Positions 8,326-17,501 of a stretch of DNA of 64,000 bases are shown one piece after another. The notes beneath the pieces were generated by a model. The model did not search any database. It was not told the DNA's origin and worked only from the letters and a program-made list of their open reading frames with translations. Origin of the DNA: Photobacterium jeanii. GTDB lineage: Bacteria; Pseudomonadota; Gammaproteobacteria; Enterobacterales; Vibrionaceae. Position 1 is the first letter of the stretch. Every line of letters starts with the position of its first letter. A program made the translations under genes and the position numbers. The stretch covers positions 186,001 through 250,000 of the forward strand of contig NZ_LVHF01000012.1 of NCBI RefSeq assembly GCF_001650345.1. Reading direction: 5' to 3'.

Positions 8326-8373
8326 TTATTGGTGTTGGCCTCGTTTTGCCCGTTCAGTCTTTGCTACATTCAT
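8326..8373 (-). CDS. 15-residue leader peptide upstream of rsgA paralogue
   Basis: A tiny ORF encoding MNVAKTERAKRGQHQ. It has an excellent ribosome-binding site (GGAGG eight bases before ATG at 8373) and ends in TAA. The peptide is strongly basic (two Lys, two Arg plus His). It lies about 150 bases upstream of the GTPase gene on the same strand, and the space between holds repeats of AACGT(T)GACGTTA and two mutually exclusive G/C hairpins. I infer a regulatory leader whose translation senses ribosome state. No homologue is known to me. Confidence 0.5.
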   Translation of the reverse strand: MNVAKTERAKRGQHQ

Positions 8374-8551
8374 TAACCTGTCCTCCAATTAATCTTTAGT
8401 TTGAATATCGAGCGAAACTTAACAAAAAAAGGTGTCCTTGTTAAGTCTCGATTAGATTAAACATCTTTAATCTTCGCACAATCTTGCCTTTATTTAGCCT
8501 TGGTTAAGCTAACGCCATCGTCATCATTAATGTGATTTCATGGAGTTAGGT

Positions 8552-9925
8552 ATGAACGTATTAGGGTATTTTCAAAAACTCGGTAAGGCACTCATGTTGC
8601 CGATTGCCGTTTTACCAGTTGCAGGGTTGTTGGTTCGGTTTGGTCAGCCAGATCTCTTGGATGTGGCATTTATTGCGCAAGGTGGGCAAGCTATTTTCGA
8701 CAATATCGCGTTACTTTTTGCGATGGGTGTAGCTGCGGGCTTGTCAAAAGACGGTTCTGCGGCGGCAGCCATTGCGGCAGTGGTAGGGCATTTTGTGATG
8801 TTGGCGGCATTAACCACGCTGAATGCTGATATCGATCCTGGGGTTGCTGGCGGGATCATTGCTGGGATAGCGGCTGGGCACTTGTATAACCGTTTCCACA
8901 ACATTCAGTTACCTGAATTCTTGGGCTTCTTTGCTGGCAAACGTTTCGTTCCCATTATTACTGGCTTGGTCGCTTTGGGGATTGCTATTGCGTTTAGTTT
9001 GGTATGGCCGCCGATTCAAAGTGCGATTAATAGCTTAGGTGAGTGGATGCTAGGCAGCGGTATGGCCGGTACATTTACCTACGGTTTTGCTAACCGTTTG
9101 CTGATCCCATTTGGCTTGCACCATATTCTAAATACCATGGTGTGGTTTGTGTTTGGTGAATACAACGGCGTGACAGGGGAAATCTCTCGTTTCTGGGCTG
9201 AAGATCCACAAGCTGGCTTGATGCTTGCGGGCTTCTTCCCTGTAATGATGTTTGGTTTGCCGGCTGCCGCTGCCGCTTTTTATGTGTGCGCCAAAGCTGA
9301 AAACAAAGCACGTGTTGCAGGGATGCTTTTCAGTGTTGGTTTTACCTCTTTCCTTACTGGCATTACCGAGCCGCTTGAGTTCTTGTTCATGTTCCTAGCG
9401 CCAGCTTTGTATGTTGTGCATGCTGTTTTCATGGGGCTGAGCTTAGTCATCGCTTATCTTCTCGATGTCCATTTGGTGTTTAGCTTCTCCGCGGGCTTAA
9501 TTGACTACGTACTGAACTTCAATGCACCTGCTGCTGTGAATGCGTGGAAACTACTGCCATTAGGGTTGGCATTTGCTGTGCTGTACTTCGTGACCTTTAC
9601 GTTTGCGATTCGCACTTTTGACTTAAAAACACCGGGTCGTGAAGACGAGGAGGTTGTTGAAGATGAAATATTGTCAGGTGAAGAAGTCGCAGGTAATGAG
9701 TTAGCAGGTGCTTACCTTGCAGCCCTTGGTGGAAAAGAAAATCTTACTGATATCGATGCATGTATCACACGTTTGCGCTTAACCGTTAAAGACCGTAGTA
9801 AAGTGAACGATGCCAAAGTTCGATCATTAGGGGCGAAAGGGATAGTTAACGTCGGTGATAACAACGTTCAAGTTGTACTTGGTCCACAAGCTGAAATGAT
9901 CGCCACTGAAATGAAGCTTCTCTAA
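8552..9925 (+). CDS. nagE: PTS EIICB transporter, N-acetylglucosamine type, without IIA
   Basis: A 457-residue sugar phosphotransferase permease. Seen: multi-span EIIC domain with NagE-like blocks (FQKLGKALMLPIAVLPVAGLL, GLHHILNTMVWF, GITEPLEFLFMFLAPALY), a linker, then EIIB with the phospho-acceptor Cys in DACITRLRLTV. Known: it imports and phosphorylates GlcNAc or a related amino sugar. E. coli NagE is about 648 residues because it adds a IIA domain, which is absent here, so a separate EIIA must donate phosphate. GGAG six bases upstream selects ATG 8552 over ATG 8540. The exact sugar is inferred by similarity. Confidence 0.85.
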   Translation: MNVLGYFQKLGKALMLPIAVLPVAGLLVRFGQPDLLDVAFIAQGGQAIFDNIALLFAMGVAAGLSKDGSAAAAIAAVVGHFVMLAALTTLNADIDPGVAGGIIAGIAAGHLYNRFHNIQLPEFLGFFAGKRFVPIITGLVALGIAIAFSLVWPPIQSAINSLGEWMLGSGMAGTFTYGFANRLLIPFGLHHILNTMVWFVFGEYNGVTGEISRFWAEDPQAGLMLAGFFPVMMFGLPAAAAAFYVCAKAENKARVAGMLFSVGFTSFLTGITEPLEFLFMFLAPALYVVHAVFMGLSLVIAYLLDVHLVFSFSAGLIDYVLNFNAPAAVNAWKLLPLGLAFAVLYFVTFTFAIRTFDLKTPGREDEEVVEDEILSGEEVAGNELAGAYLAALGGKENLTDIDACITRLRLTVKDRSKVNDAKVRSLGAKGIVNVGDNNVQVVLGPQAEMIATEMKLL

Positions 9926-9966
9926 ATTTCATCGAATAATTAGTGGTTTATCCCCCTAAACCGCGT

Positions 9967-9996
9967 GCGGCTTACAGGAATGTGGGCCGCTTTTTT
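9967..9996 (+). terminator. Terminator after PTS gene
   Basis: GCGGC-T-TACA-GGAA-TGTG-G-GCCGC hairpin followed by six Ts, about 40 bases after the nagE-type stop. Confidence 0.8.
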
Positions 9997-10032
9997 GTAA
10001 GATGAAATCAAGACGCTGATAAGGATGTGTAG

Positions 10033-10710
10033 ATGAAAGTATTAATCATCGAAGATGATCAAACGACGCGGGAATATGTAGCTAAAGGACTGAGAGAACA
10101 GCAATTTGTTGTCGATGAAGCGAGCAATGGGCATCAGGGATTAGTGATGGCAACCAGCTGCGAATATCAATTGATCATCCTTGATCGTATGTTGCCGCAA
10201 CTGGATGGGATGAAAGTGCTTGCTGCTCTAAGGGCGACAGAAAATACCACACCAGTATTAATACTAAGTGCGATGGACTCGGTTGAAAATCGTGTCGAAG
10301 GTTTAAATGCGGGTAGCGATGATTACTTGATCAAACCTTTTGCGTTGGCTGAATTGTTGGCTAGGGTTCAGCTATTGATCCGCCGTTCAGGTGCCTCGAA
10401 GCAAGTGATCACTGAATACGATTATGCTGACTTAAAGCTAGATTTGAAATCGCATCGAGTGTGGCGTGGTGGTCACTTAGTGCAATTACAACAAAAAGAG
10501 TTTTTGCTGCTGCAATATTTGATGGAGCACGCTGAACAGGTGGTGTCTCGCATGCACTTGTTCGAAGCGGTTTGGAGCTATCATTTTGACCCTAAAACCA
10601 ATGTTATAGATGTTCATATTGCTAATTTGCGAAAGAAGTTGGACGGATACGGGCAAGGCAGTTTGATCCATACAGTGCGAGGTGCAGGTTATGTCCTTCG
10701 CCAATCGTGA
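10033..10710 (+). CDS. OmpR/PhoB-family response regulator
   Basis: A 225-residue two-component regulator. Seen: receiver domain with acidic pair D8-D9, phospho-acceptor D51 (LIILDRMLP), and K99 in DDYLIKP; then an OmpR-type winged helix ending HIANLRKKLDGYGQGSLIHTVRGAGYVL. It belongs to the QseB/TctD-like layout. The next gene, a histidine kinase, begins inside its last 28 bases, so the two are translationally coupled and form one system. It follows the PTS gene after a terminator; a role in amino-sugar uptake is possible but not shown by sequence. Confidence 0.9.
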   Translation: MKVLIIEDDQTTREYVAKGLREQQFVVDEASNGHQGLVMATSCEYQLIILDRMLPQLDGMKVLAALRATENTTPVLILSAMDSVENRVEGLNAGSDDYLIKPFALAELLARVQLLIRRSGASKQVITEYDYADLKLDLKSHRVWRGGHLVQLQQKEFLLLQYLMEHAEQVVSRMHLFEAVWSYHFDPKTNVIDVHIANLRKKLDGYGQGSLIHTVRGAGYVLRQS

Positions 10711-12112
10711 GCTACTTTCGCGCTCTTCCACCTTTAAGGTTTTGCTCTATTTTCTCGCTGGTATTGGCGTGATTTATACCGTATTTGTCCATCAGGTGTA
10801 TCTAAGCTCGGATGCTTTTCATCGTAAGCAATTAGAGCGTGAATTACGGCAAGAAACTGATGTGTTTGCGGCATTAGCAAAATCAGGCGATGTAGAAAAA
10901 ATTCAATCTCTTGTGAAAGAAAAACAAGCTGTTAATACTCCATTTTCTTATCAGGTTTATCCTTTTACGCCCCACAATAACAGCCCCAGTTATCCTGCTG
11001 CATTAACTGGGATGCGCCCACAATTAGAAACCACAGAAACGCAATCTGGTAGTATGGTAGGTCTACCTAATGATCTAGTGTTGGTGATCGAAATCGATAA
11101 AGCTTTGTTGCAGCAATATCGTGACGAATTAACACCTATGATGATCTCAGGTGTAGCTTTACCTGTGATCATTATGATTGCAGGTGCGGCCTGGTTCGCT
11201 GTCAGTATAATTCAGAAGATTCAGCGGGTTAATCAAGCAATGAACCGTGTGTTATGTGGAGAAAAGCACGTTAAATTGGCAGTAAGCCGTAATGACGATG
11301 AGTTTGATTTACTCTCGATACATTTGAACTTTTTGATAGAGCAAATCGAGAAAAAAGAAGAATCGCTGAAAGCCTTAACGGTTGGGGTTGCCCATGATTT
11401 ACGAACGCCAATGGCAAGAATGAAATTACGCATTGAAAGCTTATTAGCAGCAGATGAACCTCATCCGTCACAACCTGTTTTGGAAGAGTGTGCTGATGAT
11501 CTTGAACGCTTAATGGGGATGTTCAATGGTTTACTTGAGATCGCTAACTTAAATAGTGGTAAGCAAGCAGTGGCAAAACAGTCGGTGGATTTATCACAAG
11601 TTGTGGAAGATGTGGTGGATTTCTTAATGCCGCTGGCAAATGAAAAACAAATACACCTTCTGACTCGTCATGATGCCCCTTATAAGTTGCAGGGTGAGCC
11701 TAACTTATTGTTTCGCGCTATTTTTAATTTGGTGGAAAATGCCATCAAATACAGCCCAGTTGCGAGTAAAGTTGTGGTGGTGGTTGATCAGTTTGGTGTC
11801 GTTGTTATTGATCGTGGGCAGGGCATTGCAGACCATGAAAAGTCACGCGTATGTGATCCTATGTATCGGGGTGATCAAAGCAGAAGCGAATCGGGGATGG
11901 GGCTAGGCTTAAGCTTGGTTGATGCGGTGATTAAGCGCCATGGTGGTCAACTCATATTACGAGACAACTGTGGTGTTCAAGAAAAGCGAGTTGTTCAAGA
12001 GCAACAAGTCGTATTTGAAAACAATACGTTTAGCGAAAAGCATCAAGTTGTCGCAAAAAATGAAAAGCCCGGCTTACGAGCCAGGCTTTACTTTGCACAG
12101 TCAGAATTTTGA
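10682..12112 (+). CDS. Sensor histidine kinase, partner of the upstream regulator
   Basis: A 476-residue inner-membrane kinase. Seen: TM1 (about 17-36), a short periplasmic domain of roughly 115 residues, TM2 (about 154-177), HAMP-like linker, H-box with H238 (VAHDLRTPMARMKLR), N-box FNLVENAIKYSP, G1 DRGQGI and G2 GMGLGLSLV. Unusually, a polar Gln/Glu/Val-rich stretch of about 33 residues separates QLILRDN from the final beta-strand GLRARLYF of the ATPase domain. The start is GTG 10682 or ATG 10691. The sensed signal is unknown. Confidence 0.88.
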   Translation: MQVMSFANRELLSRSSTFKVLLYFLAGIGVIYTVFVHQVYLSSDAFHRKQLERELRQETDVFAALAKSGDVEKIQSLVKEKQAVNTPFSYQVYPFTPHNNSPSYPAALTGMRPQLETTETQSGSMVGLPNDLVLVIEIDKALLQQYRDELTPMMISGVALPVIIMIAGAAWFAVSIIQKIQRVNQAMNRVLCGEKHVKLAVSRNDDEFDLLSIHLNFLIEQIEKKEESLKALTVGVAHDLRTPMARMKLRIESLLAADEPHPSQPVLEECADDLERLMGMFNGLLEIANLNSGKQAVAKQSVDLSQVVEDVVDFLMPLANEKQIHLLTRHDAPYKLQGEPNLLFRAIFNLVENAIKYSPVASKVVVVVDQFGVVVIDRGQGIADHEKSRVCDPMYRGDQSRSESGMGLGLSLVDAVIKRHGGQLILRDNCGVQEKRVVQEQQVVFENNTFSEKHQVVAKNEKPGLRARLYFAQSEF

Positions 12113-12151
12113 GCTGCTAATGCTGACGATATCGCTCAAGCAGCTGCTTTA

Positions 12152-12883
12152 TTAAGCTGCTTGTTCTTCTGCTGCGATAGCACTGAATTGCACTTTACGA
12201 TCATTGAAACGGTTTACTAGATCGTCAATGTCGTCTTGGCAGTATGGTTTTAAACCACTCATTACCATGCGCTTACGACCTGTACCTACAACTTCCCCGT
12301 TTTCTTTAAAGCAGAATTTCAGGGTAACGCTACCACGTTTGCCATCGACATCAATATCAGAGCCTGTTAACTCAACACTTGGGTTAGTGAGGTCTAAGCG
12401 TTCGAAATCCAGTTCCATGCTCTCGTAGATCACAAGAGGGCGAATAGGGTTGATCATGATTTGCTTCGATTCCATCAAAGGCACCATGATGTGTGGGAAG
12501 TTCATACCAGAAAACTGAACATAGCTTTTTGTAACTTGTTCAATTAATGCTTGGTTATGAGTGGCTTCACCGCTACGAGTGATATGAAGGTATTCTTTAC
12601 CGTTACCATCAACCATAGATTGGTCGTTATCTGATTTGGTATCGATGGTAAGCGCAATACCATCGTTGATCATGCCTGCAAATTCAAAGCGCATCTTTTG
12701 GCTTAGGCCAGCTTTCGCAAGCACAACAGAGAATAATAGATCGCCTGGAACACAGAAGCGTTTGTTATCTTCATCGTGAATAGGGTTAAAGTCGCCAGCA
12801 ATACGTTTTGCAAAGTGGCTTGCTTGTTGGCGTGAGAATGAAAACTCGCCATTCTGCTCTGAAAAGTACGAATCTAAAAACAT
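12152..12883 (-). CDS. DUF3581 family protein
   Basis: About 243 residues with the family-like segment FSFSRQQASHFAKRIAGDFNPIHDEDNKRFCVPGDLLFSVVL shortly after the N-terminus. The D-F-N-P-I-H element resembles the hydratase motif of MaoC-type hot-dog enzymes, so a hot-dog fold acting on an acyl thioester is plausible but unproven. Start: ATG 12883 (MFLDSYF) is preferred; a TTG at 12910 would add nine residues. It is convergent with the histidine kinase gene and monocistronic, with about 830 bases of gene-free DNA upstream. Confidence 0.65.
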   Translation of the reverse strand: MFLDSYFSEQNGEFSFSRQQASHFAKRIAGDFNPIHDEDNKRFCVPGDLLFSVVLAKAGLSQKMRFEFAGMINDGIALTIDTKSDNDQSMVDGNGKEYLHITRSGEATHNQALIEQVTKSYVQFSGMNFPHIMVPLMESKQIMINPIRPLVIYESMELDFERLDLTNPSVELTGSDIDVDGKRGSVTLKFCFKENGEVVGTGRKRMVMSGLKPYCQDDIDDLVNRFNDRKVQFSAIAAEEQAA

Positions 12884-12910
12884 GCTTAACTTATGAAAAC
12901 CTTCGTTCAA

Positions 12911-13571
12911 TTAACTACGGGGTATTGTACCTGAGTTTTTTCATATTAATGGTCTAGCCACTTAGCTTAGCGAGCCTTGCCCAGAAATCCATACACAAAT
13001 TCGGCATAACTATTCTTTTTGCTATCAGGGTGAGTGGTGTTTTTCGCTATTAAATTTTGAATTTATTGGCGATTAATTTGAATTTCACTGCATTTAGGTA
13101 GTACTTATCACCATTTGGATAAGAAAACCTAGTGAATAAGATTGGTAGGTCTAATGAGGGAGTAAAATCGGCGTACTTTAAAGGTATAGAGTACTGATTA
13201 AGCTTTGGTGTTCTAAGTTAATTGGTGACGAAAAATTGCTAAAAAGGCATGCTTATGGAAAAGGTGTCAACATGGGTACATATTTAACATTACCTCTGGT
13301 GATAAATTAAACACGCTGGCGGGTATTTGATTGAAATTGGAACGTGCGAATAACTATATCTAATTTATAAACAGTGATTAAATTTATTAAGTGCAACTCG
13401 TGGAATAATTATGTATTATCTGCCGCACAATAAAAACAGACACTTAAAAAATTCGGCTAGGTTACTTTGTTCAAGCAACTCAAAAAGTACAATTACGTAT
13501 AAGTAACCTTCTTCTAAACGTGTAGAAGCCCAGGAACTAAAAAAGTAGCACGGAAGCTACAAACAAAAAAA
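12911..13571. other. Long AT-rich intergenic region
   Basis: About 660 bases without a supported gene. On the forward strand the last 120 bases contain consecutive inverted repeats: AGGTTACTT (13459-13467) / AAGTAACCT (13501-13509), CTTCT/AGAAG around 13510-13527 and GTAGC/GCTAC around 13545-13559. These suggest a structured RNA or decayed element. No start codon with a good ribosome-binding site was found. Confidence 0.4.
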
Positions 13572-13607
13572 GCACTCAACAAGCGACTAAGGTCGCTTGT
13601 TGAGTGC
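13572..13607 (-). terminator. Very strong terminator downstream of mobB/moeA
   Basis: Perfect 16-bp arms (GCACTCAACAAGCGAC at 13572-13587 and its complement at 13592-13607) with a 4-base loop, followed on the reverse strand by TTTTTTTG. It lies about 135 bases past the mobB/moeA stop. Confidence 0.85.
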
Positions 13608-13695
13608 AAAAATATAAATCAGGCTTATTAATCGCCATTCGGTAAGCACAATTTTTCAACCGAGCTTACTTTCAATATTCCGTGTTACAAGAACT

Positions 13696-13717
13696 AGGTA
13701 CTAATTACTTAGTACCT
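13696..13717. repeat. Perfect inverted repeat in the moeA 3' region
   Basis: AGGTACTAA (13696-13704) / TTAGTACCT (13709-13717) with a TTAC loop. No T-tract on either strand, so not a terminator; it would be part of the mobB/moeA 3' untranslated RNA or of a separate small RNA ending at the 13572 terminator. Confidence 0.5.
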
Positions 13718-13743
13718 AATTTAAGTTTTGGGCTTACTACTGT

Positions 13744-15513
13744 TTAAATACGGCCCATAAGTGGTATCACACGAACCTTCCCACCTTCATCAACGTTTGG
13801 CTGTTCAGGTAAGATTTCGATCAGACAGTTCGCTTCACTCATAGAACGTAAAATACCTGAGCCTTGCTGTCCTGTAGAACGCACGGTGAGCTTACCATTG
13901 GCATCAAACGAGAAGATACCACGACTGTATTCGGTACGACCTGGACGAGAACGTAGCTTCTCTGTTGCAATTGCAGTGTAAACGGTTGGTTCCCAGGCTG
14001 CGCCTTGCATTTTACGAAGAGCAGGCTCGACAAATTGCAAGAAAGCCACCATCACGGCAACAGGGTTACCCGGCAGACCAAAGAATGGTGTTTGCTGGAT
14101 TTGACCAAAAGCAAGTGGACGACCCGGACGCATGTTAATACGCCAGAAGTTAATCTCACCTAATTTATCCAGTATCGTCTTGATGTAATCTGCATCACCA
14201 ACAGAAACGCCACCAGAAGAAAGGATCATATCTGCCTGTTGGCTTGCTTCACTTAATGTACGCTCAAGTGATGCTTCGCTGTCTTCAATAATGCCGAAAT
14301 CAATCACTTCACAACCTAGCTTGGTCAGCATGGCGCGAAGAGTGAAGCGGTTAGAATCGTAGATACAGTTTTCTTTTTGTGCTTCGCCCGGCTGCTGAAC
14401 TTCATCACCCGTTGAGAAAATCGCAACTTTTAGTGGGGTAGTGATTGTTAGTTCGTTTAAACCCAGTGAGGCAATCATGCCAAGCTCTGGTGCTGTTACT
14501 GTACTACCCGCAGCAATTGCGACTTGTCCAAACGCCAGATCTTCACCTGCTTGGCGAACGTTTTGACCTTTCTTAATACCGAACTTACCTGTGTCAAAAC
14601 GAACTTGGTCGCCTTCTTGAGTAGCTTGCTCACGCATGATCACCGTATCGGCATTTTGCGGCACAGGCGCACCAGTCATAATGCGAACGGCTTGACCTTT
14701 TTCAAGCGGTTGATCGTAACTGTGCCCCGCCATGACTTGCGCGACAACTTGGTACGATTCATTTTCGGTATCATCACCACGGATCGCGTAACCATCCATC
14801 GCAGAGTTAGTGTGTTGCGGTACGTTTACCGGTGACAAAATGTCTTGTGCGACAATTTGACCAAGGGCATCGTTAAGTGACACGGTTTGCTGTGATTGCG
14901 CTTGAGTAATTTGTGCCAGAATCTTTTCACGACCTTGGGCTACCGATAGCATGCCGCTGTTATCTACGTCACTACAATCCATGCTTGGTTTTGAAAGTTC
15001 ACCTTTGGCAAAGCTCACTACAAAGTCAGTGATTTGATCAAGGTTGTTGATGTCCATTTGAGGCAGCTGGGTTTCAGCTGGCACATTGGCAGCAACCGCA
15101 ATGATATTGCTGTCTTCAGGATGTAACCAAGGTTTGCCCACTTCTTGGCGGTGAAGCTCAATCTTCGGGAAGTCGAGTTTTTTGAAGCCTTCTACCAAGA
15201 TCAAATCCAATTCGGTTTGGTCTAGTTGAGCAATCAAGTGAGGTAGGTTCGCTTCTTCTTCCGGTGTTTCCGTAACTAGTGCGCGACGGTAACGAGAAGA
15301 GATCAGCATTTGTGACGCACCAGCTTTACGTAAGCGGTAACTGTCTTTACCTTCTTGGTCGATATCAAAGTTGTGGTGGGCGTGTTTGATGACGGCTACA
15401 CGAATACCACGCTTAACCAGCTTAGGCAGCATAGCTTCTAGCAATGTTGTTTTACCCGTGCCGCTAAATGCAGCAAAGCCTAGTAGTGGTAGCGCGGCGT
15501 TAATTTGACTCAT
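13744..15513 (-). CDS. MobB-MoeA fusion, molybdenum cofactor assembly
   Basis: About 589 residues joining two cofactor enzymes. Seen: N-terminal MobB-like GTPase domain with P-loop [16 protein letters not shown] and [18 protein letters not shown], then a MoeA domain from about residue 195 with [13 protein letters not shown]-type segments [42 protein letters not shown] and [12 protein letters not shown]. Known: MoeA inserts molybdate into adenylylated molybdopterin, and MobB assists GTP-dependent guanylylation by MobA. ATG 15513 overlaps the mobA stop by 14 bases and follows GGGA, so it is preferred to an upstream start at 15567. It ends the tup-mob operon. Confidence 0.9.
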   Translation of the reverse strand: MSQINAALPLLGFAAFSGTGKTTLLEAMLPKLVKRGIRVAVIKHAHHNFDIDQEGKDSYRLRKAGASQMLISSRYRRALVTETPEEEANLPHLIAQLDQTELDLILVEGFKKLDFPKIELHRQEVGKPWLHPEDSNIIAVAANVPAETQLPQMDINNLDQITDFVVSFAKGELSKPSMDCSDVDNSGMLSVAQGREKILAQITQAQSQQTVSLNDALGQIVAQDILSPVNVPQHTNSAMDGYAIRGDDTENESYQVVAQVMAGHSYDQPLEKGQAVRIMTGAPVPQNADTVIMREQATQEGDQVRFDTGKFGIKKGQNVRQAGEDLAFGQVAIAAGSTVTAPELGMIASLGLNELTITTPLKVAIFSTGDEVQQPGEAQKENCIYDSNRFTLRAMLTKLGCEVIDFGIIEDSEASLERTLSEASQQADMILSSGGVSVGDADYIKTILDKLGEINFWRINMRPGRPLAFGQIQQTPFFGLPGNPVAVMVAFLQFVEPALRKMQGAAWEPTVYTAIATEKLRSRPGRTEYSRGIFSFDANGKLTVRSTGQQGSGILRSMSEANCLIEILPEQPNVDEGGKVRVIPLMGRI

Positions 15514-16111
15514 GTTGTTTCCCAAATTGTTGGAGTTCTTCAGGCGTATTGAGATTGACGAACGCATTTGGTTGATCAGAAAAATCGACAGTGATCATAT
15601 TGCATTGACGGTAAAGCAAAATGATTTTGCGATCACCGTTAGCTAAGAATGCTTCAAGCTTAGGCAGAATGCGGCGATGGAGTAGGGTCACGACAGGTTG
15701 AATATGGTCACCATCGTGCGCCACCGCGATATCTGTGTTTTCGTCGCAAGCTGCTGCCATGCGGCTAACTAAATCTCGAGGTAATTGTGGGCAATCACAA
15801 GGAACAAAGCCAATCCATTCATTGTCGATGGCATGAAGGGCAGCGTGCATGCCACCAAGTGGCCCTGGGTAATCTTGAATTTGATCGCCAAATACAGTGC
15901 CGAACGCTTGGTATTTGTCGTGATTGCGATTGGCATTGATGGTGATCTGAGATGTTTGTGGTTCGAGGATGTCGATTACATGCTCGATCATAGTGCGGTT
16001 GTTGAGTTGAACCAGTCCTTTATCATTGCCGCCCATTCGGCTGGCTTGTCCGCCAGCCAAAATGACCCAGCTTGTCTGTTCAGGCAAAGGCATAGTGGTT
16101 TTTGTCCTCAT
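15500..16111 (-). CDS. mobA: Molybdenum cofactor guanylyltransferase MobA
   Basis: A 203-residue nucleotidyltransferase that couples GMP from GTP to molybdopterin. Seen: N-terminal nucleotide-binding loop [42 protein letters not shown], and C-terminal [19 protein letters not shown], all as in E. coli MobA. The ATG at 16111 overlaps the upstream ATPase gene by 32 bases; a later ATG at 16093 (MPLPEQTS), 12 bases after GAGG, is an alternative. Its place behind a tungstate transporter suggests that oxyanion uptake and cofactor finishing are made together. Confidence 0.93.
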   Translation of the reverse strand: MRTKTTMPLPEQTSWVILAGGQASRMGGNDKGLVQLNNRTMIEHVIDILEPQTSQITINANRNHDKYQAFGTVFGDQIQDYPGPLGGMHAALHAIDNEWIGFVPCDCPQLPRDLVSRMAAACDENTDIAVAHDGDHIQPVVTLLHRRILPKLEAFLANGDRKIILLYRQCNMITVDFSDQPNAFVNLNTPEELQQFGKQHESN

Positions 16112-16784
16112 TGACGAGTTGTAAATCAGCTCGTTCTACTAATTTATTTTGCGAAATAGTCCAGTGACGACGACAAAGCTGTGTTAGCGCATTTCGCTGG
16201 TGGCTGGTGATCACCAAGCTGGCGCCACGCTCCAGTAAATCTTCGGCCAGTAATACTTGGCGTTCGATAGATTCAGCATCAAGGCTAGCGCTGGATTCAT
16301 CCATCAACAGCACGCTAGGCTTCAGTACCCACGCACGTGCCATAGCAACACGTTGGCGTTCACCGCCAGATAGCACAGAAATATGTTCGTCGGCTAAGGT
16401 TTCTAAACCAACCAAACGAAGGGCATTAATCACCTCGTTGCGTTGGCTTTGACGATCTGTAAAACAATATTTAAGACCGTAGCGTACATTATCAAAAACA
16501 GTGCCATCAAACATATATGGCGTTTGATGCATGTAGATAACGCCACCGTCGCGTTGACCACGAAAAAAACGCGATGCCCAGTTTTGGTGGTGGAGGTTAA
16601 CGTGCCCTGTTGTGGGCTTTTGTAGGCCTGAAAGGATTTTTAACAAAGTGGTTTTGCCTACACCGTTATCACCGCTCAGGTAGATCGCTTCTTGCGGGCC
16701 GATGTTGAGTTGAGGAATGTGAAACAGCATGCGATCCTTGAATCGCATTGAAAGATCATCTGCCTGAATGGAAATTTGAGACAT
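16080..16784 (-). CDS. tupC: Tungstate ABC transporter ATPase TupC
   Basis: A 234-residue ABC ATPase. Seen: Walker [12 protein letters not shown] (about 36-46), Q-loop YMHQTPYMF, signature [14 protein letters not shown], Walker [13 protein letters not shown] and H-loop TSHQ. The usual Pro after Walker-B Glu is Ser. It lies 15 bases after tupB and overlaps mobA, fixing its role in the oxyanion transporter. Known: Tup systems are highly selective for tungstate; the ATPase itself does not decide the substrate. Confidence 0.9.
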   Translation of the reverse strand: MSQISIQADDLSMRFKDRMLFHIPQLNIGPQEAIYLSGDNGVGKTTLLKILSGLQKPTTGHVNLHHQNWASRFFRGQRDGGVIYMHQTPYMFDGTVFDNVRYGLKYCFTDRQSQRNEVINALRLVGLETLADEHISVLSGGERQRVAMARAWVLKPSVLLMDESSASLDAESIERQVLLAEDLLERGASLVITSHQRNALTQLCRRHWTISQNKLVERADLQLVNEDKNHYAFA

Positions 16785-16799
16785 TACCTGATCCTCAAC

Positions 16800-17501
16800 T
16801 TAGTTAGTGCGCAAGTGGGCTTTGCCACGTGCAACTGATAAAAAGAAGTTTAGACCGAGTGCCAATAATAACAGCACAATCCCCAGGGCGACGCCTTGGG
16901 CAAACGCACCTTTCGAGCTTTCCAATGCAATAGCGGTCGGAATATTACGGGTCGCATTTAAGATGTTACCACCTACCATCATCGAACAGCCCACTTCAGT
17001 GATAATACGACTAAAGGCAGCAATAACAGCAGCAAACAACGGGAAGCGACTTTCCCACATCAAACTTAAAAATGCACGCGGTAAACTAGCGCCTAAAGTA
17101 ATGGCTGTTTCCCATGCGCGGCGATCACTGTTTTGGAACGCTGCGTGCATCATAGAGACCAAGATAGGGAAACAAATTAGGATTTGTCCCAATATCATGG
17201 CTTGCTGTGTGAACAGCATTTTCCAGTCACCCAATGGGCCGGCGCGCGATAATAGCATATAAAGCAGCAAACCAATCACCACGGTAGGGATCGACTGAAA
17301 AGTATTAAATAGCGACAAAATGAACCATCGCCCCGGAAACTTACTGTAGGCGAGGGCGAAGCCAATAAGCAAAGATGGCAACAGCACAATGGCAATTGCC
17401 AGCAAAGATACAGAAAATGAAACACCTACAATGCTCCACAGGGCGCTATCGCCACTGAGGAGCAGTTGTACGGCTTCTTGGGTAGTAAGCCAAAGATCCA
17501 T
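16800..17501 (-). CDS. tupB: Tungstate ABC transporter permease TupB
   Basis: A 233-residue inner-membrane permease with about five to six hydrophobic spans and the ABC-permease EAA-like loop AWETAITLGASLPRAFLSLM, followed by IITEVGCSMMVGGNI, which is typical of TupB/WtpB-type oxyanion permeases. Its ATG overlaps the tupA stop codon by one base (TAATG), showing tight translational coupling. Confidence 0.92.
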   Translation of the reverse strand: MDLWLTTQEAVQLLLSGDSALWSIVGVSFSVSLLAIAIVLLPSLLIGFALAYSKFPGRWFILSLFNTFQSIPTVVIGLLLYMLLSRAGPLGDWKMLFTQQAMILGQILICFPILVSMMHAAFQNSDRRAWETAITLGASLPRAFLSLMWESRFPLFAAVIAAFSRIITEVGCSMMVGGNILNATRNIPTAIALESSKGAFAQGVALGIVLLLLALGLNFFLSVARGKAHLRTN

